This document shows positions 55,319 to 63,573 of a DNA stretch of 64,000 nt, in pieces; the stretch's first letter is position 1; each line of letters begins with the position of its first letter. The notes under the pieces were generated by a model. It worked only from the letters and a program-made list of their open reading frames with translations, was not told the DNA's origin and made no database searches. The stretch is taken from the NCBI RefSeq assembly GCF_000179555.1, contig NZ_AECZ01000021.1, positions 1 through 64,000 of the forward strand, read 5' to 3'. This stretch comes from Solidesulfovibrio fructosivorans JJ]. Its GTDB lineage: Bacteria > Desulfobacterota > Desulfovibrionia > Desulfovibrionales > Desulfovibrionaceae. The translations under genes and the position numbers were made by a program.

Positions 55319-55397
55319 TTGTGCCTTGGCGGGGCCGGGCGCCTATCCCCCGACCCCGCCTCCATATTTTTGACGCCGCATCCGGCCGAGGTATCCC

Positions 55398-57449
55398 ATG
55401 CCGACCGACAAACCTCTTTCCGAAACCGACGACGACATCATCGATCTGACCGATCTCGTCGAAGAGGGGAGCGGCGGCGGCGATGCCGGCGACGACGCCC
55501 CCGTGGACATGAGCTTCGAGCAGGAGCTCGAGGACCTGTTCGGCGACGCCGAGCCCACCCCGGCCCAATCCGCCGCGCCGGCCGATACGGCCGACGACGC
55601 GGGCGGGGACGACGCCATCGACCTCACCGGCCTCGAAGTCGAGGAAGCGCCCGAGAAGCCCGCCGAGGACGAGGACGCCATCGATCTGGCCGGCCTGGGC
55701 GTCGACGAGGACGAGGCGCCCGCCGCCGCGGAAGCTCCGGCCCCGGGCGCCGAAGAGGAGGCCATGGCCGACCTCTTCGGCGACGACGCCGCAAAGGCCG
55801 AAGGCGACGACCTCCTGGCCCAGTTCGATGCCGCCAAGGAGCCCGCCGCCGAAGCGCCCGCCACGGACGAAGCCTTGGCGGAAGGCGAAGCGGACGAGGC
55901 CCTGGATATTTCCGACATGGCGCTGTCAGCCCTCGAGTCCGAAACACCGGCGGGCAAGGAGCCCGGCGAGGCCCCGCAGCTTGAACCGAGCATGGACGAC
56001 CTGCTCGGCGATCTGCCTCCGGCCCCGGAGGGTGCCCCGGCCGAGGCCGGCGGCCCCGATCTGGCGGAACTCGCCACCATCGAGGAGACTTCGGCCGCCC
56101 CGGCGGCCGCCACGGCGGCCGCCGCCGGAGCCATCGATCTGGCCGCCCTGGACAAGCTCATCGATACGGCCAAGGGGCCGGTCCCGAAAGCGCCTGAAGA
56201 GGAAGCCGCCGACGCCGGCCGCCTCAACGCCCTGGCCGAACGCATCGACGCCCTGGAAACTTCCACCGCCACGTTGTGCGACAAGGTCGAATCCCTGCCC
56301 ACGGCCGCCGACGGCGACGCTTTGGCCGACGCCCTGTCGGCGCGGCTGGAAGACGCCCTGGCCGAACGCCTGGAAGCGATCATGGCCGGCCAGCCCACGC
56401 CGGACCACGAAGCGCTCAAGACGGAAATTCTCCACGCAGCGGAAGAGCATGGGGCCGCCGCCCGGGACGCGATGCTGGCCGAGGTGCGCCAGTCCCTGAC
56501 CCGGCTGGAATCCCTCACCCAGGAGCAGCAGGGACGGTTCACGGATTTCGCCGCGACCATGGAGACCCGGCTGGCCGAGATCACCCGCGATTTGCCGCAG
56601 CCCGATGAATTCGCCACCAAGGACAGCCTCTCCGCCAGCCTGGAAGCGCTCGGCGAAACGCTTTCCCGCGACATCGCCGGCAAGCTCGACGAGCGCCTGA
56701 CCGAACTGCGCCGGGAACTGCGCGAGACGCTCAGCACCGAGTTGGCGTCGACCCTGGACGAGCGCTTCGCCGAAGCCCTGGAATCGGCCAAGCAGGCCGC
56801 CCGGCAGGAAGTCGAGGCCCTCGGCGAGATGCTGACCGGCCGCATCGAAGCCCTGGAATCCGAACGCCAGGACTCCGAAGCGCGCCTCGCGGCCATGACC
56901 GAGGACGTGACCGGCCAGGTGCGCGATGCCCTCGCCCCTTCCCTCACGGCCCTCGAGGCCAAGGCGGACCGCGCGGATATCGACGCGGCCCTGGCCCCCG
57001 CCCTTGAAGCCCTTGCGACCAAATTGGACAAGGCGGACCTCGACGCCGCTCTGGAGCGACTCGAAGCCAAGGCGGACCGCGCGGATATCGACGCGGCCCT
57101 GGCCCCCGCCCTCGAAGCCCTTGCGACCAAATTGGACAAGGCGGACCTCGACGCCGCTCTGGAGCGACTCGAAGCCAAGCCGGATCAGGCCGGCCTTGAC
57201 GCCGCCATCGACGCGGCCATCGCTCCCGCCCTGGAGGGCCTTGCGGCCAAACTGGACAAGACGGAACTCGACGCGACCCTGGAGCCCCTGCGCGGGCGAC
57301 TGGAAGCCGCGCTCGGCAAAGAGGAGCTCGACACGGCCATACACGCCCTGCGCGAGGAAATGGCGGCCGACATCAAAAAGCTCGTGCCCAAGGCCGCCGC
57401 CGACGTGATCCGCGAAGAGATCACCGCCCTGGCCAAAGAATTGCTGTAG
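55398..57449 (+). CDS. Acidic, repeat-rich coiled-coil protein
   Basis: A 683-residue cytoplasmic protein with no signal peptide. The N-terminal 270 residues are acidic and disordered-looking, with repeated short motifs: IDLTDL, IDLTGL and IDLAGL; DLFGD at two places and DLLGD at a third. Residues about 275-520 are a long coiled coil (NALAERIDALETSTATLCDK onward). Residues 519-590 contain a 36-residue tandem duplication starting LEAKADRADIDAALAPALEA. It ends in a helix around MAADIKKLVP. I do not recognise it; repeated acidic motifs and coiled coil suggest a scaffold or polarity protein. It follows cytochrome c3 by 79 bp. Confidence 0.75.
   Translation: MPTDKPLSETDDDIIDLTDLVEEGSGGGDAGDDAPVDMSFEQELEDLFGDAEPTPAQSAAPADTADDAGGDDAIDLTGLEVEEAPEKPAEDEDAIDLAGLGVDEDEAPAAAEAPAPGAEEEAMADLFGDDAAKAEGDDLLAQFDAAKEPAAEAPATDEALAEGEADEALDISDMALSALESETPAGKEPGEAPQLEPSMDDLLGDLPPAPEGAPAEAGGPDLAELATIEETSAAPAAATAAAAGAIDLAALDKLIDTAKGPVPKAPEEEAADAGRLNALAERIDALETSTATLCDKVESLPTAADGDALADALSARLEDALAERLEAIMAGQPTPDHEALKTEILHAAEEHGAAARDAMLAEVRQSLTRLESLTQEQQGRFTDFAATMETRLAEITRDLPQPDEFATKDSLSASLEALGETLSRDIAGKLDERLTELRRELRETLSTELASTLDERFAEALESAKQAARQEVEALGEMLTGRIEALESERQDSEARLAAMTEDVTGQVRDALAPSLTALEAKADRADIDAALAPALEALATKLDKADLDAALERLEAKADRADIDAALAPALEALATKLDKADLDAALERLEAKPDQAGLDAAIDAAIAPALEGLAAKLDKTELDATLEPLRGRLEAALGKEELDTAIHALREEMAADIKKLVPKAAADVIREEITALAKELL
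56952..57167 (+). repeat. 108-bp coding tandem duplication
   Basis: Positions 56952-57059 and 57060-57167 are near-identical 108-bp units, differing at only two silent sites that I could find, each encoding 36 residues. A degenerate third unit starts at 57168 (LEAKPDQAGLDAAIDAAIAP). The near-identity implies a recent duplication. Confidence 0.9.
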
Positions 57450-57470
57450 AAAAGAAAGAGAAGATGAGAT

Positions 57471-57634
57471 GCGAGAGGGGGACCCTTTTTGAAAAAAGGG
57501 TCCCCCTCTCGCGCTCTCCCCTCCAAAAAACTTTTAACGATTACAGCATGTTATCGTTAACGACCTGTCACCGTTAAAAGTCTTTGGAAAGGGGGTCCGG
57601 GGGGAAACTTTTCTACAGAAAAGTTTCCCCCCGG
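57471..57634. repeat. Family B double-hairpin repeat, complete copy B4
   Basis: Hairpin X (arms 57471-57490 and 57493-57512, 20 bp) comes first. The linker follows, with CTTTTAACGATTAC and CCGTTAAAAGTCTTTGG in inverted arrangement, then hairpin Y (57597-57634). In X the pair step AA/TT of copies B1 and B2 is GA/TC, a compensatory change. It lies between convergent genes. Confidence 0.88.
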
Positions 57635-57655
57635 CTCTTTTCCCCTCCCCTACAC

Positions 57656-59908
57656 CTACACTACGAATCCCAAGGCACCGGCCAGGATGGCTGTGGAGCC
57701 GGCGAAGGGGCGGCGTTCCCACAGGGCGTTCTGGGCGGCCCACCAGTCCGGGTGCAGGTCCAGGTCGGCGGTCCGGGCGACCAGCCGGGCCAGCTTGCGG
57801 CAGTCCGGGTCCGGCTCGGCCGCGCGTCGGGCGGTTTCGGCGGCCAACCGCGCCTCCAGGGCCGCCTTGACCGGCGAATTGCGCCCGGCCTCGATCAGGA
57901 AAAGCCGCAGCAGCGCCTCGCGCTTTGCCGGCAGCGGCAAATCGAACACCTCGTGCCACAAGAGCCCCGGCCACAGGTGCAGCCACAGGGGCGCGAGATT
58001 GAGCGTATTCTGGGCTTCCTGCAGCTCGGTGACGAGTTTCCTTGCCGTGGCGGCCTGGGCCAGCATGGCGGCAAAGAAGGCGTCCTCGGCGTGGCGGGCG
58101 AAGGCATCGGCCAGGGCTTGCCGCTTGTTGACGGGAAGGCCCACGTCGCGGAAGCACACCCCCTCCTCGGCTCCGCCGCCGGCCGCGACCATGGTCACGC
58201 AGCCGTCGAAGGGATCGGCGGTCGCGGCCTGGCGGAAGCTTACGGCGAAATCCTCGGTGGCGGTTTCCAGGTGGTAGCGGATGGAAGCCGTGCCGGGGCG
58301 CGCGCCGCCTTCGGGATCATCCAGGCGCACGGTCACCGACACGCCCGGCCAACGGGCCTCGGCGTTTTCGCCGCCCGTCGGCAGGCGTTCCTCCAGGCCG
58401 AGGGTGAGCAGGGCCTGGGTGACGAGGGTTTTGGGCGTTTCGCGCCGGGGCCGGACCATGTTTTCCCAGATGTCGCGGCCCGAGCCCATTTCCGGGTCGT
58501 TGGAGCGCGCCTTGGCCAGGATGTCCGTGATTTCTGGCTCGGGGTCGGCCATGCCCGTGGCCCGGGCCAGCTCCATGGCCCGCAGGGCGAAGGTCAGGCC
58601 ATTGACCGGCTCGAGCCGTGAAATCTCGTCGAAAAACCAGGCGCAACTGGCAAAGGAAGCCAGTCCCCAGGCCTGCATGGACAGCAGTTTCCAGGCCGTG
58701 CCCCGGGCCGCTTCCGGCAGTTTCGGCGCGAAGTGCGCGGCCTCGAAGGCGGCCGGGGCCATGCTTGCGGCCAGGACCTTCCCGTAGGCCGTAAGCGCCT
58801 GGCGGGGATCGGTGAAAAGAGCCTTGCCGGCGGCGAAAAAGTGGGCGTCCAGCCGGGATTTGAGGCGGTTTAAGGCCTCGCGCAGCGGCGCGCGCCATTT
58901 CTGGTTGTAGCCCGGATGGCCGCCGTTGGTGCAACCGCAGTCCGAGCGCCAGCGCTCGACGCCGTGGGCGCAGCTCCAGGCCGAGGCCTCGCGAATGCGC
59001 ACGAACCGCCTGGGCGCATCGGCCTCCAGGTAGGCGGCGTAGTTGGTGAGCGTCAGCCCGTCGCGGCCGGAGCGCGCCTGATCGAGCACGTAGGCCAGGG
59101 CCATTTCGCCGAAGGTGAAGTGGTGGCCGTAGGTCTCGCCGTCGGTGGCCAGCGACAAGAGCCCCTCCCCGGCCGCGCCGGAAAGGCGGCGGAAAAACTG
59201 CTCGCCGTCGGCCAGAAGCCGCTCGAAGGCCACGGCCTGGGACAGGGGGCCGTGGTAGAAAAAGACCGCCATGGGTTTTCCCGACGGCAAAAGGACCTTG
59301 TAGGGCCGGCGGATGTCCAGGGAGCCGGCGTCCACGCCGCGCCAGTTTTCGCCGTCGTCGCTGACGGCCGTGGCCTGGGACGGGGCCAGGATGGTGAAGC
59401 GGATGCCGGCGGCGGCCAGGGCTTCGAGGGTCGGCGTGTCCACGGCGGTTTCGGACAGCCACATGCCTTCCGGGTCACGGCCGAAGCGGGACCTGAAATC
59501 CTCCACCGCCCAGGCCACTTCGAGCTCCTTGTCCAGGTCCGAGGCCAGGGGCATGATGACGTGGTGGTAGATCTGGGCCAGGGCGTTGCCGTGGCCCAGG
59601 CGTTTGACGCTTTCGCGGTCGGCCTCGAGCATGCGGGCGTAGGTGTCCGGGGCCGAGCGGGCCATCCAGGCGAGCAACGTCGGCCCGGCGTTGAAGCTCA
59701 TCCACTCGTAGCAGTTGAGCAGTTCGACGATGCGTCCCGAACCGTCCAGCCGACGGGCCCTGGCCATGGGCGCGTAGGATTCGCGGCAGATGCGCTCGTT
59801 CCAGTGGCGGCTCGGGGCGGCGCTGCCTTCGGGCAAAATGAGCCCGAGCCAGGGATCCTCGCGGGGGGGCTGGTAAAAATGGCCGTGGATACAAAGGGCG
59901 CGGTCCAT
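57656..59908 (-). CDS. Glycoside hydrolase family 57 protein
   Basis: A 750-residue cytoplasmic enzyme of the GH57 alpha-amylase/4-alpha-glucanotransferase type. The first conserved region is LCIHGHFYQPPRED near the N-terminus. Also visible are NCYEWMSFNAGPTLL, GMWLSETAVDTPTLEALAAAGI (nucleophile Glu region) and LATDGETYGHHFTFGEM (acid Asp region). The C-terminal 300 residues belong to the extension seen with this subgroup (DUF3536-like). It probably acts on glycogen or a related alpha-glucan. The start MDRALCIHGHF was chosen because homology begins at CIHGHFYQPP. A triplicated secreted protein gene lies upstream, nine bases away. Confidence 0.85.
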   Translation of the reverse strand: MDRALCIHGHFYQPPREDPWLGLILPEGSAAPSRHWNERICRESYAPMARARRLDGSGRIVELLNCYEWMSFNAGPTLLAWMARSAPDTYARMLEADRESVKRLGHGNALAQIYHHVIMPLASDLDKELEVAWAVEDFRSRFGRDPEGMWLSETAVDTPTLEALAAAGIRFTILAPSQATAVSDDGENWRGVDAGSLDIRRPYKVLLPSGKPMAVFFYHGPLSQAVAFERLLADGEQFFRRLSGAAGEGLLSLATDGETYGHHFTFGEMALAYVLDQARSGRDGLTLTNYAAYLEADAPRRFVRIREASAWSCAHGVERWRSDCGCTNGGHPGYNQKWRAPLREALNRLKSRLDAHFFAAGKALFTDPRQALTAYGKVLAASMAPAAFEAAHFAPKLPEAARGTAWKLLSMQAWGLASFASCAWFFDEISRLEPVNGLTFALRAMELARATGMADPEPEITDILAKARSNDPEMGSGRDIWENMVRPRRETPKTLVTQALLTLGLEERLPTGGENAEARWPGVSVTVRLDDPEGGARPGTASIRYHLETATEDFAVSFRQAATADPFDGCVTMVAAGGGAEEGVCFRDVGLPVNKRQALADAFARHAEDAFFAAMLAQAATARKLVTELQEAQNTLNLAPLWLHLWPGLLWHEVFDLPLPAKREALLRLFLIEAGRNSPVKAALEARLAAETARRAAEPDPDCRKLARLVARTADLDLHPDWWAAQNALWERRPFAGSTAILAGALGFVV

Positions 59909-59916
59909 AGGCGGGC

Positions 59917-61392
59917 TTACTCCTGTCCTTTTTTGCGTTCGATGTCCTCGCCGGCGGCGTCCGGCGCGGCGAAAATTTTCTTGTCCAGGGCGTCGAGCGC
60001 CTTGGCGGCGATGCGGCCCTCGCGGTGGCGCAAGAGCGAGGCGTCCACGTAGTGCACCTCCATGGGCCCGACCTTGGGCCGCACCAGGGCGATGGACAGG
60101 CCCGGCCAGGACCACTGGTGGATGCGGCCGCCGTCGTCGGACGGCCGGGTTTCGGGCTGCCCGTACTTGGCGCTGTAGGCGGCCAGCACGCGCTTGTAGT
60201 CCGAGTCGGGGCCGTCGCTCGAGGCGGCGATGGTCAGCGCCACCCCGGCCAGCCGATTCTGGTCGTAGCCATACAGCACGCTTGCAAGGGGAATATCGCC
60301 GAGATGCAGCCGTTCGTCGCCGCGACGGTAATATTTGCGGCCCCGATGGGTGTAGAGATATTCCCCGGCGGGCAGGGCCTGGGGCGGGGAGCCGAAGGCC
60401 GCGCCGCGAAACGAGCGTGGCGGATCGCCCTGGGAAAACAGGCGGAAGCCCCCGGAAAGCGCCGGCGGCGCGCCGGCGGCCGTCTCGGCGGCGTCCATGG
60501 CGGCGAGCAGCTTGGCGTCGGCGTAACGGATGGTCACGCCGCCGGCCTCCACATCGCGGGAAAGCGCGATCTGGGCCTCGGGCCAGCTCCAGACCAGTTC
60601 CTCCTCCAAGGTGGCGGCGATGGCGCGCGGCGGCCCGTATTTGGCGATGTAGGCCCGGCGCAGGGCCTCGAAATCGCCGCCCTCGCCCACCCGCATGACC
60701 ACGGCGAAAAGCCTGTCCTGAAAAAAGCCGTAGAGGATGTCGGTCAGCCGCAGGTCCCCGAGCTCCAGGCTGTCCCCTGGCCGGCGGTAATAGGCGGCCG
60801 CGCCCTCGCGGTAGGCCGGGGTCAGGCCGGGGATGCCGGAAAGCTTCCGGCCGAAGCGCAGGCCCCGGAAGCCGATGGGCCCACGGCGGCGGATATCCTC
60901 GGCGCTTTGCCAGACCTCGCGCTCGTCGGCGCTCATTCCCGGCAGATAGAGGTAATCGACCACGGTTTTTCCGTCCCGGGCGAAATGGGACAGAGAAACG
61001 GAAAAAAGCGGCCGCCGCCAGACAAGACGCAAGAATCCCGGCGCGCCCTCGCGCGCCGGACGGCCGTACTTGGCGTCATAGGCGGCCACGAGGTCGCCCA
61101 ACCCTTCACAACCCGCAAGCGTCATGCGCACGAAAAAAAGCGCCCCGCGCGAAAAACCGTAGCGGATGTCCGTGGAACAGGCCTCGCCCAGAAGCGGCTT
61201 TTCATTCGGACGGCGGTAAAAAGCCGTGTCGCCGAAGCGGGCCACAAGCTCCATGTCCGGCATGTCGGCCAGAGGCGCGCCAAAGGCCAAGCCGCGAAAT
61301 TCCGGCTGGGACGCGGATTGGGCCCTGGCCTCGGCGCACCAGCCGAGACACAGCAGGACACAGAGCAGAAAGGCATGGCATCGGCAACCCAT
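59917..61392 (-). CDS. Secreted protein with three tandem copies of an unknown domain
   Basis: A 491-residue protein with a signal peptide (HAFLLCVLLCLGWCAEARAQ). The rest consists of three homologous units of about 125-150 residues, each starting FRGLAFG, FRGLRFG or FRGAAFG. Each continues with a FYRRP/YYRRP/YYRRG strand, an LGD...DI.YGF or VLYGY segment, an AAYDAKYGRP/RAYIAKYGPP/AAYSAKYGQP helix and a W-containing strand. I do not recognise the domain. It lies nine bases before the GH57 gene, and a HAMP-type sensor gene is nine bases upstream, so all three are probably one operon. Confidence 0.75.
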   Translation of the reverse strand: MGCRCHAFLLCVLLCLGWCAEARAQSASQPEFRGLAFGAPLADMPDMELVARFGDTAFYRRPNEKPLLGEACSTDIRYGFSRGALFFVRMTLAGCEGLGDLVAAYDAKYGRPAREGAPGFLRLVWRRPLFSVSLSHFARDGKTVVDYLYLPGMSADEREVWQSAEDIRRRGPIGFRGLRFGRKLSGIPGLTPAYREGAAAYYRRPGDSLELGDLRLTDILYGFFQDRLFAVVMRVGEGGDFEALRRAYIAKYGPPRAIAATLEEELVWSWPEAQIALSRDVEAGGVTIRYADAKLLAAMDAAETAAGAPPALSGGFRLFSQGDPPRSFRGAAFGSPPQALPAGEYLYTHRGRKYYRRGDERLHLGDIPLASVLYGYDQNRLAGVALTIAASSDGPDSDYKRVLAAYSAKYGQPETRPSDDGGRIHQWSWPGLSIALVRPKVGPMEVHYVDASLLRHREGRIAAKALDALDKKIFAAPDAAGEDIERKKGQE

Positions 61393-61401
61393 GACCGCTC
61401 C

Positions 61402-62565
61402 TCAGCGAGCCAGACGCCGGCCCAGACGGTGGGCCATCTCGGTCAGGCTCGCGGCCAGTCCCCCGACCTCGTCATGGCTTTTGACGGAAAGCGTCGCGGT
61501 CAGCCGCCCCTCGGCCAGATCCCGGGCAAAGGCGGCGCACCGGCGCACCGGCATGCCGAGCAAAGCGCCCATGGCCACGGCAAAGGCCAGACCGAAAATC
61601 AAAATGCCCCAGCCGGCAAAGCCGAGCACAAGCCGCAAGCCGTTGAGCGATCCGGCCAGTCCGCCGGCCTCCCCAGCCACCTCGGCCAGAGACGCCCCGC
61701 CCAACCGGGCGGCCCCGGCCAGGGCGGCATGCTCGGCTTCGAGAATCTTGCGCCCCGTCTCCCGCAGGGCCTTCCAGTCGGCAAGGACCGCCGTCACGGC
61801 CTGGCGATAGTCGGCCAAGGCGGCGAACACCGGGGCAAGCCGCTTAGCCTCGTCGTCGGAACCGGCCCTGGCGTCGCGAAGGGCGGCCTCGGCCGCGTCG
61901 AAGCGGGCCCCGGCCTCGGTCAACCGGGCCGGATCGCGCTCGCCCCGGGCCTCACCGGCCGCGACGGCCACATCCCGGCCGGCGCGCCGGGCCGCCTGGG
62001 CCAGCTTCAGGCGGGAGGCCAGCTGACGCAACACGTCGGGCGCGGGATAGCGGGCGGCCAGCGCCTTGTCCCACTGGGCGGTCTTCTGTCCGATGTAGTC
62101 GTCCACGGCCGCGTCATAGGCGGCTTCGGCCTCGGCCAGCCGGGCGCGGCTGGCGCTTAGCCGCTCGTTGGCGACGACCGACGACTCGGCGGCCTTTTTG
62201 TAGGCGTCCAGAAAAAAGCCGATCTTGCCGGCCTCGGCGGCCAGATCCTTGAGCTCCGGACGGGAGGCGGCCTCCTGGGCGGCGTGCAGCACGTCGGCCG
62301 CCTTGGCCAGATTCCGCTTGGCCCGTTCCAGGGATTCGCGATCGGAACTTAAGGCATAGTCCCGGATGGACTGGGAGGCCAAAAGCAGCTGGCGTTCCAC
62401 GGCCACAGCCAGATCGGCCCGAGGCAGGCGCGTCGTTTCCAGAGCCTTGAACCGGCCGGACAGGGCGTCGAGGCGGGAGACGGCGAAAAGCCCGAGCAAC
62501 AAGGCGGCGACGGCCGCCACGCTGACGGCGGCGGCGATCTTGAGCGGATAGAGCGGAAACCTCAT
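61402..62565 (-). CDS. Chemoreceptor-like membrane protein lacking a signalling domain
   Basis: A 387-residue protein with two membrane helices (about residues 9-28 and 310-335) flanking a long helical periplasmic domain, as in helical-bundle chemoreceptors. After the second helix comes a HAMP-like segment (PVRRCAAFARDLAEGRLTATL, then KSHDEVGGLAASLTEMAHRL). It then stops: no methyl-accepting, kinase or cyclase domain follows. The start MRFPLYPLK has AAGGA upstream. It may be a regulator that dimerises with other receptors or a sensor subunit for the secreted proteins downstream. It lies 170 bp after pstB. Confidence 0.75.
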   Translation of the reverse strand: MRFPLYPLKIAAAVSVAAVAALLLGLFAVSRLDALSGRFKALETTRLPRADLAVAVERQLLLASQSIRDYALSSDRESLERAKRNLAKAADVLHAAQEAASRPELKDLAAEAGKIGFFLDAYKKAAESSVVANERLSASRARLAEAEAAYDAAVDDYIGQKTAQWDKALAARYPAPDVLRQLASRLKLAQAARRAGRDVAVAAGEARGERDPARLTEAGARFDAAEAALRDARAGSDDEAKRLAPVFAALADYRQAVTAVLADWKALRETGRKILEAEHAALAGAARLGGASLAEVAGEAGGLAGSLNGLRLVLGFAGWGILIFGLAFAVAMGALLGMPVRRCAAFARDLAEGRLTATLSVKSHDEVGGLAASLTEMAHRLGRRLAR

Positions 62566-62735
62566 GCCGGTGCGTCCTTTGTTGGTTGCGGATGCGGCAC
62601 GGGGGCGGCGGGATACGGCGGACCGGGCTCCCGAGCTATTGCCCGATCCATAGCGGGTATTGGCGCGAAAACAAAGGGGGGCAAAGCCCCCCTTGACGTA
62701 CTCTCGCGCGAAGCGGCGTATGCGCCCGGCCGGCA

Positions 62736-63497
62736 TCAGCCGAAACGGCCGGTGATGTAGTCCTCGGTCTGCTTCTGGGCCGGGCGGGTGAAGATGGTTT
62801 CGGTGGCGTCCACCTCGACCAGCTTGCCCATGTAGAAAAAGGCGGTGCGGTCCGAAACGCGGGCCGCCTGCTGCATGCTGTGGGTGACGATGATGATGGT
62901 GAAATTGCGCTTGAGCTCGTGGATGAGCTCCTCGATCTTCTGGGTGGCGATGGGATCGAGCGCCGAGGCCGGCTCGTCCATGAGCAGCACTTCCGGCTCG
63001 ATGGCCAGGGCCCGGGCGATGCACAGGCGCTGCTGCTGGCCGCCGGAAAGCCCCAGGGCCGAATCGTGGATGCGGTCTTTGACCTCGTCGAAAAGCGCCG
63101 CGCCCTTGAGGCTTTTTTCCACCTGCTGGGAAATGTAGGTGTTGTCCCGCACCCCGCCCACGCGCAACCCGTAGGCCACGTTCTCGAAAATGCTCTTGGG
63201 AAAGGGGTTGGGCTTCTGGAAGACCATGCCCACCCGGCGGCGCAGTTCCACCACGTCCAGACTCGGGGCATAAACGTTCTCGCCGTCCAGGGTGAGCTCC
63301 CCTTCCACCCGGGTGCCGGGAATGAGGTCGTTCATGCGGTTGAGGCAACGCAGGAAGGTGGATTTGCCGCAGCCCGAAGGACCGATCAGGGCCGTAACCT
63401 GCTGCTCGTAGACGGTGAGATTGATGTCCTGGAGGGCCTTGAACCGGCCGTAGTAGAAATTGAGGCTCTTGGCGGCCATTTTTACGGTGTCGGGCAT
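62736..63497 (-). CDS. pstB: Phosphate ABC transporter ATPase PstB
   Basis: A 253-residue ATPase of the high-affinity phosphate importer. Motifs are Walker [20 protein letters not shown], the PstB-typical [21 protein letters not shown]-loop region, signature [15 protein letters not shown], and Walker [13 protein letters not shown]. The terminal [10 protein letters not shown] is also typical of PstB. A PhoR-like kinase gene lies 76 bp upstream on the same strand; pstSCA are not in the window. Phosphate starvation control is expected but no PhoB box was identified. Confidence 0.96.
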   Translation of the reverse strand: MPDTVKMAAKSLNFYYGRFKALQDINLTVYEQQVTALIGPSGCGKSTFLRCLNRMNDLIPGTRVEGELTLDGENVYAPSLDVVELRRRVGMVFQKPNPFPKSIFENVAYGLRVGGVRDNTYISQQVEKSLKGAALFDEVKDRIHDSALGLSGGQQQRLCIARALAIEPEVLLMDEPASALDPIATQKIEELIHELKRNFTIIIVTHSMQQAARVSDRTAFFYMGKLVEVDATETIFTRPAQKQTEDYITGRFG

Positions 63498-63573
63498 GGG
63501 AGGTTCCTTTTCGTTCGGTTACTGTACGCGCGGGAGCGTCTTGCGCGCAGCCTGCATCCCAGGTGTGGAAGTT

